DNA from: Podospora pseudocomata
Lineage: Eukaryota; Ascomycota; Sordariomycetes; Sordariales; Podosporaceae
DNA length: 64,000 nucleotides
Direction of reading: 5' to 3'
NCBI RefSeq assembly: GCF_035222375.1
Contig: NW_026946364.1
Span: 62,001-126,000 of the forward strand
The notes beneath the pieces are model-generated. The model saw only the letters and a list, made by a program, of their open reading frames with translations, did no database searches and was not told the origin of the DNA. Of the stretch, positions 1-10,846 are shown piece by piece. A program made the translations under genes and the position numbers. Each line of letters opens with the position of its first letter. Positions within the stretch are counted from its first letter, which is position 1.

Positions 1-3000
1 GCCTCGGATTTTAGATATAGGTTGTGGTACGCGGTGCCTCCTGTGACGGACAAGACAACTACACCGAGGCTTGATTCGGAAGCATGTCGGACCTTTTCGT
101 GTTCACGTTTGCAAGCACATGCTGATGATGGAATCAAAAGAAGAGAAAGAACAAGAGGGTCACTCTCTGTCTAACGTCCATCTTAATCTCATAGGCTTCG
201 TGTGACCTCGTCCTCCGGGCCACACCAGGAAAGCAAACACCCTGGGTTGACTTGGCCCGATCGCCGTGGCCATGATCCTTTTGCTGAAGACGCATCACTT
301 CGGGGGGAATGGTCGTGTTTGGTTGGGTTGAAAAGCATGGCACGGACATCTTCAATGAGAGCAATCAAGGTGTTCATAGATCCGAATGACTGGACGGGGT
401 TTCGGGTATGCATACAATGCGATGTTTATAGCACTGTCGATGGGAGTCTGTTTCGTCCCAGCTTGTTGTTGCCCTGGCCGGGTGGATATTAAGGTCGAGT
501 GCTTGGACCCGTGCAGCCACGGTCGAAGTTGCTGCAAAGCGACCCTGCAGATGCAGTCCAAAGTTTAATGACGGCGATCATTCTCGCAAGAGACCCAAGA
601 TGGCGGTCGATGGTAGGTGGGGATGGATGCTTGCAATACCAAGGTGACAAATTCTGGGTACTTAGCTGGCACCTTAGTGTAGGGACATTTTGCGTGTGCA
701 TCGTAGGCAAGCATCAAGGACAAAGTTAGCAGAAAGGTCTCATAATGTGTCAGTGGAAAGCCACGTTGAATCCAGGATTCCAAGAAACAACTTCACCCTT
801 GTTCAAAACAGCAGCTCAAGTCCCACGAAAGGGATGCTTCCCCTCGGGGGCTCGAGGTACCCACATACTTCACCAGGTTGCCACCGGACGGTAACAGCCA
901 TGCGTCTGAACCTCTGGAGGTAGATGTCTGGGTGTCTCGGAGGGCAGTTAAGGTAAGCTTGCCCACTCTCTTTCCTAGTGAAAGAGAATGCTTGTGTAGA
1001 GGTCGCGAAAGGGAAGGTGTCGATATGGCGGCGGGAATACTCGGGTAGAACTTTAGGAACAATTGAGCGATATTTGTGTTCTACCTTCCATGTGTCAACG
1101 TTCAACACTGAGGCGGTCCGGCTTCGGCGGTGCAGGTCCAGACTGTCATGTGTTTTTTGGGGTGCCATTTCCCACTCTGCAACTCAAGAGGTATCGCCTG
1201 ATATGCCACCGCAAAGTTGCATTTGGGGAAGGTCAAGATGGATATCAGATCTTCCGTTAAGGCCACAGCGAATGTTGCTCTTGTCTGCCAATGCAGCTCC
1301 CAAAGGTCAGGATGAAGATGGTGGCACAGGAGGAGCAGGCAAGCGACCTTCTTGTTCCGGACAAATCGAACTTCATAGGCCAGCACTGTCTGGATGGCGG
1401 GAAGGCGGGGAGGGTGACCCGCATTTCACAACGTTCGTCAAGGATTTTAGCTCCCGCAGCCCACCCTAGTCTCCAACCCCACAACACAGTGTCCGGCTTG
1501 TCTCTTCACCGTGAAGAACACGCCCACAGCATCAACATCATTAAACGCGTTGATGAAGGAGGAACTTTTATAGCATTTCGCAATGTATATGCTCCTCCAT
1601 GATGAGGGAGAACCTGTCCGCCAGCCTATTCCAGCCTTCTACTTTGCCATATCCCTCATCTTCACGCGGGTTTTCCCTCGCGTAACACAAAATCGTAGAT
1701 GGCAAAAGTGCGGTGCAGTTACTGGCCACGGTTCGACCCTTGCCAAGAATAACACTGAGGGATCATCTTTCAACTACACCCGATGGAGCAAGAGCATAGA
1801 GAAGAGCAGCAGCGGTATGGATACTTTTGTCATCTATCGTCCTTTTGCCTTTTCTTCTGCCCAATCTCAACGTGATGGATACTACAGCGCCAAGCCGATT
1901 CCAGAAGTCTGGTCCGATTCCATGGCGTTTGGCTTCAAGGTCGTCCACCCCCTCTCCCGGCCAATGAAACATGGGACCAGCCGAGAGTTACACGTGGAGC
2001 GGGGCAGGACAAGCTCATTGATGAGCAGGCCAAGCTTCCTTCTCTTCTCGGCATGGCGGCAGTCGCAGACTGAAGCAATGGCCAAGCTTCTTACGCAAAC
2101 CATTCCCCTGACATCAAAAAGCCAATGACATTGACCATCAAGAAGCCCACCCCCCGGCAGCGAAAACGGCCTCTCTTGATGACAGAGATATCGACTCCAT
2201 GCACACTGACGTTTGATGCCGCGCCAACATCTTATCAGCTCAAGTCACAACATCAACATTCTTCAGTGAGACAGCCGGCTGCACCGATGGTTGCCCAGAC
2301 GCCAGACGGGTGCCCAGACAGCTGCCCAGACGGGCGTGAAGCAGCAAGCAACAGGCTAAAGCCCCCAGGGATGACACTTGCCAGATCGGCAGGGAATTCT
2401 TCGCGCCGTCTGTAGCCAGACAGCTTGCGCCATCAAGACCTGACAAGCGAGTTTAATATCATGACTCTCCCCCCTCAGAACCTAGTGGGCTACCGACCTG
2501 CCTATTACGGGAATTCTTGTCGCTCCGGCGAATCGACTGACGGCCGACTGGGCGGACTGCTACATTGCCGTGCATAGATGGGTTGATCTGTTCAACGCCT
2601 GCGGTTGGTTGCCCGCAGGAGCTTTCTCCAACTTCCAATATGCATCCGGCAGACCGTTTCATCGGCGCCTCTGCTGCTTATCTCTGGGGTGGTCTGCGAT
2701 CGAGCTGATGGTCGCCTCTTGTGGCAATGGTCGAGGTGGGATGACACACAAGCCCTAAGCAAGTCCCCAGATAACCACCGACATGAGTAAAGCACATTCT
2801 GTTTTCGGCTTGGTCCCCGCTTCGAACCTCGGTGATGGTACTGACAGTAGAGCATCCTCAGGTAGGTACCGTGTAGCGTGCCGATCAAGCTTGGGGCCGA
2901 GTTCCTGGGGGACGTAACACAATGATTAAATACCCAGCTGCCCGACCCCAAGCGGTTCCGTGGGCTTCTGTCTCCCTTGCATTCCACGATTTCCCTTCAA

Positions 3001-3067
3001 AACTGCCCCGATCGCCTCTGGGGGAAGTGGGCAACAGCATACACCACAACACACTACACCTCCCGCC
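1..3067. other. Gene-poor stretch upstream of the OPT transporter
   Basis: No open frame here has composition or motifs I recognise. The longest frames (978-1469 and 1583-2128, plus strand) lack conserved blocks and plausible gene structure. A short imperfect tandem repeat of a GCCCAGACGGG-like unit lies near 2295-2335. The last 200 bases or so are presumably the promoter and 5' leader of the transporter gene. No tRNA or transposon signature was seen. Confidence 0.5.
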
Positions 3068-5449
3068 ATGGCTGACGAGGAGAAGAGGACGCTCGAGACC
3101 AGCACGGCCTCGGGCACCATTCGCCCATTCTCTGAAGGCCAACCACCCATCGAAGGTCCCAATGAGCTCAAAACGGAGCTGACGGTTGGGAATTCAGAAA
3201 AGGACCATGGATCCGACGGTGCCGAGGAGGAGGAGGAGGATTTGTGGAAGCCGCTGAAGATGGAAGCCGATATTCCCTATGAGGAGAATCCGCTTACCAT
3301 CAGAGCCGTTGTTGTTGGTTGCATTCTGGGCTCTCTCGTCGCTGCTTCCAACTTGTACCTTGGTGAGCGATCTTGTCTGCTCTTCTCCAGACGTGTTGGT
3401 TAATCATCATGTTCAGGCCTCAAAACTGGCTTCACCTTCAGCGCCAACATGTTTGGTGCCATTTTCGGTTATGGTATCCTCAAGTTTATGGAAAAGTCTG
3501 GTGGGCAGATTCCCATCATCGGCGGTTTGTTCGGTCCGCAGGAAAACTCCATCGTCCAGGCTGTCGCGACGGGTGCGGGTGGTACCGGCGGCATCTTCGT
3601 CGCCGCCATCCCCGCCATGTACCGTCTCGGTGTGATGCCCGAGGGCCACTCGCCCATGGATGACATTGGTGCCATCTTCACTATCACCCTGGTTTGCTCC
3701 TTTGTGGGACTGTTCTACGTAACGCCTCTCCGCAAGTTCTTCATTGTCCAGGTCGCCCGTGAGCTGAAGCTCATGTTCCCCACGCCGACCGCCGTCGCCC
3801 TTACCATCCGTTCCATGCACGCCGGCGCTGCCGGTAGCCTTGACGCTATGAAGAAGCTTAAGTGCCTCATGATCTGCTTCGTGGGAGCTCTGATTCACCG
3901 TGTCGTCTCGTACTACGCCATCGGCATCCTATACGACTGGCACTTCTTCACGTGGATTCACATCTGGAGCGGCTACACCAGCTGGGCGCTCAACATTGAA
4001 TCCTGGGGCTGGTATTTTGAATGGACCCCGGCCTTTATCGGTTCCGGCATCTTGATCGGTCTCAACCCCGCCATTTCCATGTTTGCCGGTGCCGTCATTG
4101 CCTGGGGTCTTATTGGTCCCCTGCTCGTGCACTACGGCGAATGCATCGGCATTCAGCTGTCTGAGGATCCCCAGTGGGACTCTTACTACAGTTTTGCCTC
4201 CCTCAGGAACCTCGGCACGGTTACGCCCTCTCCTCGATACTGGCTTCTCTGGCCCGGTGTCATGGTCATGGTGTGCTCGTCCATGGCCGAGCTCTTTGTC
4301 CAGTACAAGGTCATTTGGAGCGGCGTCAGCACCATCTGGAACCAGGGCTGCGGTGGCATCAACGGAATGTTGGTCAAGCGTGGCAAGTCCAGCAACTTCT
4401 TCGCCAAGCACGGCGCACCCAAGGTCAGGAGCGAAAGCATGGTTGAGGACCCTTTCCCACCAGAGCAACAGGTCAAGAACTGGATGTGGCTCGTTGGCCT
4501 TCTCGTGACGGTCGTCATCTCCATGATCATCTTTCACTTCCAGTGGGAGATGAACCCCGGTCTTACCCTGTTGGCCATCTTGCTTGCCTTCCTCTTCTCG
4601 TTCCTCGCCATCCAGATCGGCGCTGTTACCGACACGACCCCCCTGACGGCGGCCGCCAAGGCCTCGCAGCTCGTCTTTGGTGCTGCCACTTCGGGAGGTG
4701 GTTTCAGCATCAAGCATGCCCAGAAGCTCAACTTGGTGGCCGGTGGTATCGCTTCTGGCGGTGCTGATGTGGCTGCCGCCCTTGTCGGTGATTTCAGAAC
4801 CGGTTTCTTGATCGGCACATCGCCCATCAAGCAGTGGGTTGGACAATGCATTGGCAGTTTCGTCTCGGTGTGGCTCGCACCAGGTCTGTTTGTCCTCTTC
4901 ACGTCGGCCTACCCCTGCATCTGGAAAGGTGAGGCCGAGGGTGAGAACTGCGCTTTCGACGTCCCCTCCGTGTCCGCCTGGGCTGCCGTGGCCGAGGCTG
5001 TCACGGACCCCAACGTCAAGATTCCCTTTAGCAGCGGCATGTTTGCCATTGCCATGGGTATCTTGTCTGTTGCGCAGGTCGTCTTCCGTCATTTTTACCT
5101 GGTGGGCGAGCGTGAAAAGTACCGCAAGTGGCTGCCCAACTGGGGTGCCATCGCCCTCTCCTGGGTCATCCCCGCCCCGGTGTTTGCCAACGCTGCGTTA
5201 CTCGGTGCCATCATCGCCGCGCTGTGGAGGAAGTACAACATGCGCACATGGGACATTTACGGCTATGCTGTGGCAGCTGGTGAGTTATTTTTAGTGTTTG
5301 GTTTCATAACATGTGACTGACTGTGTTGTCAAACAGGTTTCATTGCCGGCGAGGGTCTTGGTGGTGTTGTCGGCGCTGTCCTTACGCTGGCCGGTGTCGA
5401 CGGAGCAGTCAAGGGCACACAGATTGCCTGCCCACTCAACTCTTGCTGA
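3068..5449 (+). CDS. OPT-family oligopeptide/metal-chelate transporter
   Basis: Three exons: 3068-3362, 3417-5279 and 5337-5449, giving 756 residues. Introns have GTGAGC and GTGAGT donors. The start ATG is the first in frame and sits in a CCGCCATGG context. The N-terminal 80 residues are acidic and cytosolic. The rest is a chain of about 14-16 hydrophobic helices. Family blocks include [19 protein letters not shown] across the first splice junction, a GLNPAISMF loop, and the [19 protein letters not shown] block typical of the YSL/Ygl114w branch of the OPT superfamily. The protein should import peptides or metal-chelator complexes by proton symport at a membrane; substrate and compartment are not readable here. 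The small last exon restores the conserved [11 protein letters not shown] segment and ends in a Cys-rich tail. It is convergent with the esterase gene, with 177 bp between stops. Confidence 0.93.
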
Positions 5450-5626
5450 TACGTTCATTGAGCGGGTTGTACATGATTGCTTCTTGTGTTTATGGTTGGA
5501 TATGATTTAAATGGGTGTAATGATTTGAAAGCAGCGTATACCATTGATTTTCTTCTCAAATAATTGGATTCATGATGTTTATTGTGCAGAGAGTGATGAT
5601 GCTACAGCTATCTTGAATTTCCCAGC

Positions 5627-6963
5627 CTACGCCTGCGGAACGGCAGTTGCCCAAGGGTACGATGTGGCCAGGGGTGTGTTGTAGGTGCCCAGGCTGTGAA
5701 AGTTTCTGGTGGTGGTGGTGTTGAAAAAGATCTTTTGCACAAAGGGCAGGATCCCGTTACTGCTTCGGTCAGCATTTTCTTCCACACAAATTGATCAGGC
5801 ATGCGGAAAACGTACAATCCGCTCATATCACAATGTCCTCCGCTCCTGACATTGATTCCAATCTTGTCCCCCGCCCCAAGCCAGTCATACACCACCTTGG
5901 CCGCTGGGAAAATGACGGTTGCCGTCCCTTTGCTGTTCACAAACTGGTCGCCCGTTCCCTGGTCGATAATCAACGCCCGCGGAGCGATGGCAGCGGCAAT
6001 GGTGTGCGCGTCAAAGGGCAGGTTCTCGTGGTGGTTCATAAAACTCCCCAGCTTGGAATTCGACCACCACCCGGCACCCTGCTTGCTGTTCTCAAGGTTC
6101 TCGCCCTGCCCGGACAGCGTAAAGTACCGGTACGGTCCCAGCCCCTGAACGCCAGAAGACATGGGCATGGTGACGGTGATGCGCTTGTCAAACAGCCCCG
6201 CGACCAGGGCGGCTTTCCCCAGACGGGAGCAGCCAGTCACACCGACGCGATAGGGGTCGATCTCTGGGACGGTGAGCTGGATCGCGTCGAGGGTGCGGTG
6301 GAAGCCCCAGGCCCAGGCGGTCAGGACGCCAATGTCGCGGCCGTTGTAGATGCTCCAAAAGGCTCCCGTCTTAGAGTTGCTGTCGGGGGCCACGGTAGTG
6401 TAGTCGAACTGGGCGACGGCGATGCCGGCTTGGAGGTAGGGCTGATTTTGCATGCCGCCTATGTTGATCACGACGGGCGCCGGACGGGAGCTGCTCGCTC
6501 CGGAGGGCAGCTGGATGGTGGCCCTGAATGAGCCGCGTTTGTTTTGGGGACCCGTGACGGTGATTTGCAGGGTCGTGCCTGACCGGGTGGCTTCGACCTT
6601 TTCCTGGGTTGGGTCGGGGTAGTACCCGAATTGGTATTCTTGGAGGAGCTGGAGGATCTCGGGTTGGCGGCACTGGTACCACTCAGCACGGGACTTGATG
6701 CGGTTGGGGGCGTTGCCGGTCATGACATCGCGGGCAAAGGTCGAGGAACCGGCGGCGTTGTCGGTGGTGGTGTACTTTAACGGTAAAAAGGGGTCAGGGA
6801 GCGAGGACTGGAGTGGGAGTTGTTGCCAGGTCGGGAAGGGAGAAGGCAAGGGTGCGCATTGGACTTGACGGGGGGAGATCTCTTGGTCATTCTCACTAGA
6901 TGCTGGTGCCGCAGCCGATAAAACGGCTGCTGTCGCCGCAGTGAAGAGAATGGAGTAACGCAT
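5627..6963 (-). CDS. Secreted CE15 glucuronoyl esterase-like protein
   Basis: Two exons on the minus strand: 6963-5816 and 5759-5627, giving 426 residues. The 56-nt intron (5815-5760) has a GTACGT donor, TGCTGAC branch point and CAG acceptor. Reading straight through gives a nonsense C-terminus, while splicing restores the family ending FNGILPFVQKIFF. An N-terminal signal peptide (about residues 1-19) predicts secretion. CE15 enzymes cut the ester between 4-O-methyl-glucuronoyl xylan and lignin alcohols. Visible family blocks are the CRQPEILQLLQEYQFG region, the nucleophile elbow GCSRLGK (Ser246, with Lys250 conserved), and the catalytic His in GGHCD (His377). The position 23 residues after Ser246, where characterised fungal members have Glu, is Ser269; Asp334 and Asp339 lie where a classical alpha/beta-hydrolase acid would be. 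No CBM1 is present. The fold is certain; the exact activity is less so. Confidence 0.88.
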
Positions 6964-7491
6964 GATGACTTGCTCTTGGACAGGTATCTAGCGATTTGCT
7001 CTTCAAGAAGTTGCACTCCGGCTTTGTCTGATATAAGACGGCCAAGAAAAGCTGGGGTACATCAACCTCGTGGCATTAATCCCCGAACCCGTGCATCCCG
7101 TCACCCGGATGCTTGGTCCTTGTGGGGTAGAGCCGTGTTGATGATGGGTTGATCCGTATTAGCCATATTGACGCGGCGTAAAAGGTGCCGGGCAAACAAG
7201 GCACTCTGGGAGTTCTGTCATGTAAATCAGAGGCTTGATCGGGAACAAGATTCAAAACACACAACGTGTGAGGGTTACAGTCTAGATTTATCCGTCTTGT
7301 GTTTCCACCAACTGCAATCACCTGGCGTTTGTTGTTCAATAAAGAAGAGAAATATTTCCTGAAACCAGGTATTATAGAACCGAACTGGGATGTTGAGAAT
7401 CAGTTTTCAAACCTGACAGCACCTTTTCTCCAGAACCTCCTTTCAACCGGCCGTCACTTCATTCCAGGAACATGACAACAGGGCCGGACCC
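6964..7491. other. Intergenic: esterase promoter and downstream region of the next gene
   Basis: No gene seen. A minus-strand TATA-like stretch (CTTATATC) at about 7029-7036 lies roughly 70 bp upstream of the esterase start codon and could be its core promoter. Confidence 0.4.
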
Positions 7492-8758
7492 CTAAACCTT
7501 CTGGGCCGCCTTTTCATCCTCATACTGAACAGTGAATTCAGTGACCTGGGCAATGCCGTTCTTGCCTGGGTTCACCTTCTCCCCGTTCTGCACCAGGATT
7601 CCTCGGTCGCTCTGGTCGTCGTCACCCAGTCGGTGAAGCTCGAGATCGCTGCTGGTGGGGGCGGGCCGGCTGGAGATGGTGATCATTCTGCTGCGGTTGC
7701 CACTGGCACCGGTTTCCTTGACGTAGCCGCTGTGGTATTGTCTCGAGGTTTTTGCGTCACGAACGAGAACACGAAGCATGGGGATAGAGGCGGCGATGAT
7801 CGAAGCGGAAACCTCGGCGTTGCCCCAAATCCAAAGGTCAATGGCGTCGGCTATTTTAAGGTCGGTCAGCAAAACGTCCTTCTCTACAGCAGTCTGGGGG
7901 ACCTACCAAAATCCTCAGACAACATGACATTGACCATGCTGGTCTTGATGATGGCCGTGATGCCAGCAAAAATACCCATGCTCATGGCGATACCCACACC
8001 GATCTTCTCGCTGTTTCTCATCTGGAGGCCCCAGAGGAACTTCCACGGGAGCATGGCAAGTGTCAAGTCCATAAAGGCCGAATACGAACCCGAAAAGATG
8101 TTGTAGCGAACCAAGATGTGCGGCGCCCAGCACGTGCCCTCGACGAACATGTCCCAGACTTTTTGGATAGGCGTGCAAGAGACCCAGGGAAACAAGGCGG
8201 ACAGGCCCATGGCGATGTTCATGCTGATGATGCAGAACCAGGTGACCTTTTTGATCCAGCCGTCGGTGAGGTGAAGCAAGGTGATGCCGAAGGATGTCTT
8301 GGACCACACGGCAGCCGTGACGGAGAGGGTGCCCGAAATGTTCATGGGAAGCAAAAGGTGAATCATGTTCTCCATGGGGAAATCCCAAATGTGTTTGCCG
8401 TATCCCATTGTGGTCATGTAGGTCATCAAGGAAGATTCGGCGGTGATGCACAACTTGGCTCACGCGTCAGCACTAGGGACCTAGACAAGAGAATTGGGGG
8501 TATCGTGAGACTTACGATAGCTCCAATGAGAAAGTAATCATCCCACCACAAACTCTGCCTCTTGAGCATCCGGCAGTAGAGTCTCAGAGCCAAAAAGGCG
8601 CCAGCGACACAAGTAAGGGTCCAGACGCAGGCCACGAGTTTTGGACCGGCATCGTCGTGAGGAAGGGCGGCGAGCTCGGCGGGAGTGAGCTCGACTGGGG
8701 TGGCGAACTGGTCCGGTTTGGTGCCGTCCTCTTGCGTAGTGAGGACTACGTCGGCCAT
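7492..8758 (-). CDS. Fungal rhodopsin-fold (SAT4/PTH11-type) integral membrane protein
   Basis: Three exons: 8758-8516, 8453-7907 and 7850-7492, giving 382 residues. Introns of 62 and 56 nt have GTAAGT and GTAGGT donors with GCTGAC branch points. The protein has seven predicted helices, from the GPKLVACVWTLTCVAG helix to the IIAASIPMLRVLVRD segment. It contains the family signatures WWDDYF, MGYGKHIWDFP, WSKTSFGITLL, the paired Cys before and after TM4 (SCTPIQKVWD, GTCWAP) and IWGNAEVSASIIAAS across the last junction. The C-terminal tail is polar and cytosolic. This large fungal family (rhodopsin_fungal domain) has very few members with a known ligand; some PTH11 relatives act as surface sensors. 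No retinal lysine was identified, and a sensor or receptor role is inference. Confidence 0.88.
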
Positions 8759-10846
8759 CGTTGGTTGTCTGAATGTCGATCCGAAACTCGCCGGAAAGCT
8801 AATACAGGGTGAACGAAACAAAGGTAACGAATGTGTGGAAGAACACAACCCCAACTGCCAACGGTTGGGCGGCTGGATCGACCTGTGAAGCGAACAAAGA
8901 TCTGCAGATGCTGAGATCGAGATTATCAGGGCAGCCGAGAGGATCAGGGGACCGGTGGGTGAGAGGAGGTTGGAATTGTTATACAGAATATCAAAGATGG
9001 AAAGGATCGGAAGACACCCACTCAACAGCTGTGGATAAACTGAGACCTAATACCATGGAACTATCATGCCCCCGGGCTTCCCTTCCTTATCGACGTTCCT
9101 GCCGAGGGGTGGCCCTTGTCGTACCGACCTCCTGGGCTGGCAAGCAAACCCTGAAGGACAGGGGATTGTGTTGTGTGCAGCCTGGTGGAGAGGGTTGGCT
9201 TAGCCAGAAACGGAAAGGGGGAGATCGAGCCCAGAACTATTGTGGATGTTTCGTTTGGGTTTTTGTTTTCGACCAGCATGGTCCCCGAAGCTTCCATATC
9301 GACATCAAGGGGCGCCGCCTTCAGGGTCACCGCGTAGCGTAGGGACTTGACCATTGATTCGCTTCTGTTCTGATGGATCCTTGGCCCCTACTTTGCCAAT
9401 AGCTTGGGATGTTGCTGACACACTCAAGGACAGAGAGGAGAAAACGTGGTCTATAATTTCTTATTCTTCGACATGATGCCATTCTGCGAACAGCATCCTC
9501 CACGGGCCAACCAGCGTTTGTGTTTGTTTCCGCTCCTCGCGTGACTTGACAGCGGCAGTTGCACCTCTGTAGATACTGTATGCTTGTTAACATATATGCC
9601 TGCAAGAGCCTTGACGAGACTTTTGTGATCTCAGTCACTTAGTTTTGAATGTTACCCTGAGGTCGCACTGCTAATAACAGGCTTCCCCGCGTGCACGTTG
9701 CCGGGACCCTAGTGTGTTGTAGTGAATATTTCTAGTTCCACCTTCACAAGCCACCCTTTTTTCTTTTTCTTCTTCAGGTCGTCTGTGTGGTAGACTTTGC
9801 TTGTTGCTTTTCTCCTCGCTAGCTCCCAAGCGACTGGTGGCCCACGAGGATCTTTTCGGTGGAGCCTGACTCGTTTGACGAGATCGATCAACAGTGCTCA
9901 CAGGGCGATGCTGAGGAGTCAAAATCGGACGGTGGAGACGGGAAAAACAGAGAGGCCCAAGCTTGTTCTTCTCTTTGATAAAAAAGCGGCATGAAAACGG
10001 CTGGCTCTTCCCGTCCGAGGCGGACCGGCAATTGTCAGCGGGTGGTGCGTCCGAGCGAGCCCCCGTGAATCCCGCGGTTATTCTGACCGAAGAAAAATTG
10101 AAGGATTTCAAACCCGGACAACACGTTTCGGCACACGGCAGTGCCCGATCACAGGCACCAGGCAAGCTCCCTCGCCCAGTCCCCGAACCCCGACCCTACC
10201 AGCGATTCTCCTTCCTGTTGTGGTGATCTGGCAACTTGTTGCCTCTACCAATTTAAACTTTTCGACGACTGGGCCCACACCTCTGGTGCCTGTGGGGTAC
10301 GTACTGGGATGCCCTGCCCTTGAGTATGGCGGCAGCCTGGGATCAATTCTTGCGCGGCACTGTGGAGTACCGATCACAAGGCTTGGGATGGCCTCAGCTC
10401 TTGCTTGGGTCTTGATATCAAGATGCTAGCTGATGACAACATCGCCTTCTCTCAGCACGACGACGATGCCGCAAAGACTGTCCACCAATAGAAACCTAAC
10501 GCGGCATCGCCAGCCGACAAAAGATGGGCCAAGTGGACTAGCTCTACTGGTCTGTGACGCCGGCGTTGGCTCGGTCCATACGGAGTATCTGGATGGATAT
10601 GCGGTCCTATAGGAAGAGGGCCGGAGTTGCTTAGCGGGCATTTAAATCTTGATGGGGTTGAAAGCTTGGACGCTTTAATACCGCCGTGCTGGAGCCGAAA
10701 GATAGTATGCATAAATGTCAGGGTCGCATTGGGCTGACCAAATATGAGTTCAATATACACCAAGAGGATGCCATCCAAAAAGGGCATGTCCAATTGTCTA
10801 TGCACAGGGCCAGGTAGATATACAATATCAACGCAGGCAATCACCC
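8759..10846. other. 2.1-kb intergenic region without a supportable gene
   Basis: This holds the 5' side of the rhodopsin-fold gene and the 3' flank of the phosphoesterase gene. Short open frames on both strands have no conserved motif. Pyrimidine-rich runs lie near 9750-9775. No tRNA box pair, repeat or transposon end was found by eye. Confidence 0.45.

Noticed and set aside
1583-2128. Plus-strand open frame of 181 codons
   Set aside because: No motif, unusual composition, no convincing start context or splice partners.
2790-2850. GGTTCGAA-type tRNA B-box-like motif on the minus strand
   Set aside because: No matching A box, cloverleaf or acceptor stem could be built around it.
3929-5092. 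Minus-strand open frame of 387 codons inside the OPT gene
   Set aside because: It is the antisense of a clear transporter exon, with His/Asp/Gly-rich composition typical of mirrored codon bias and no conserved motif.
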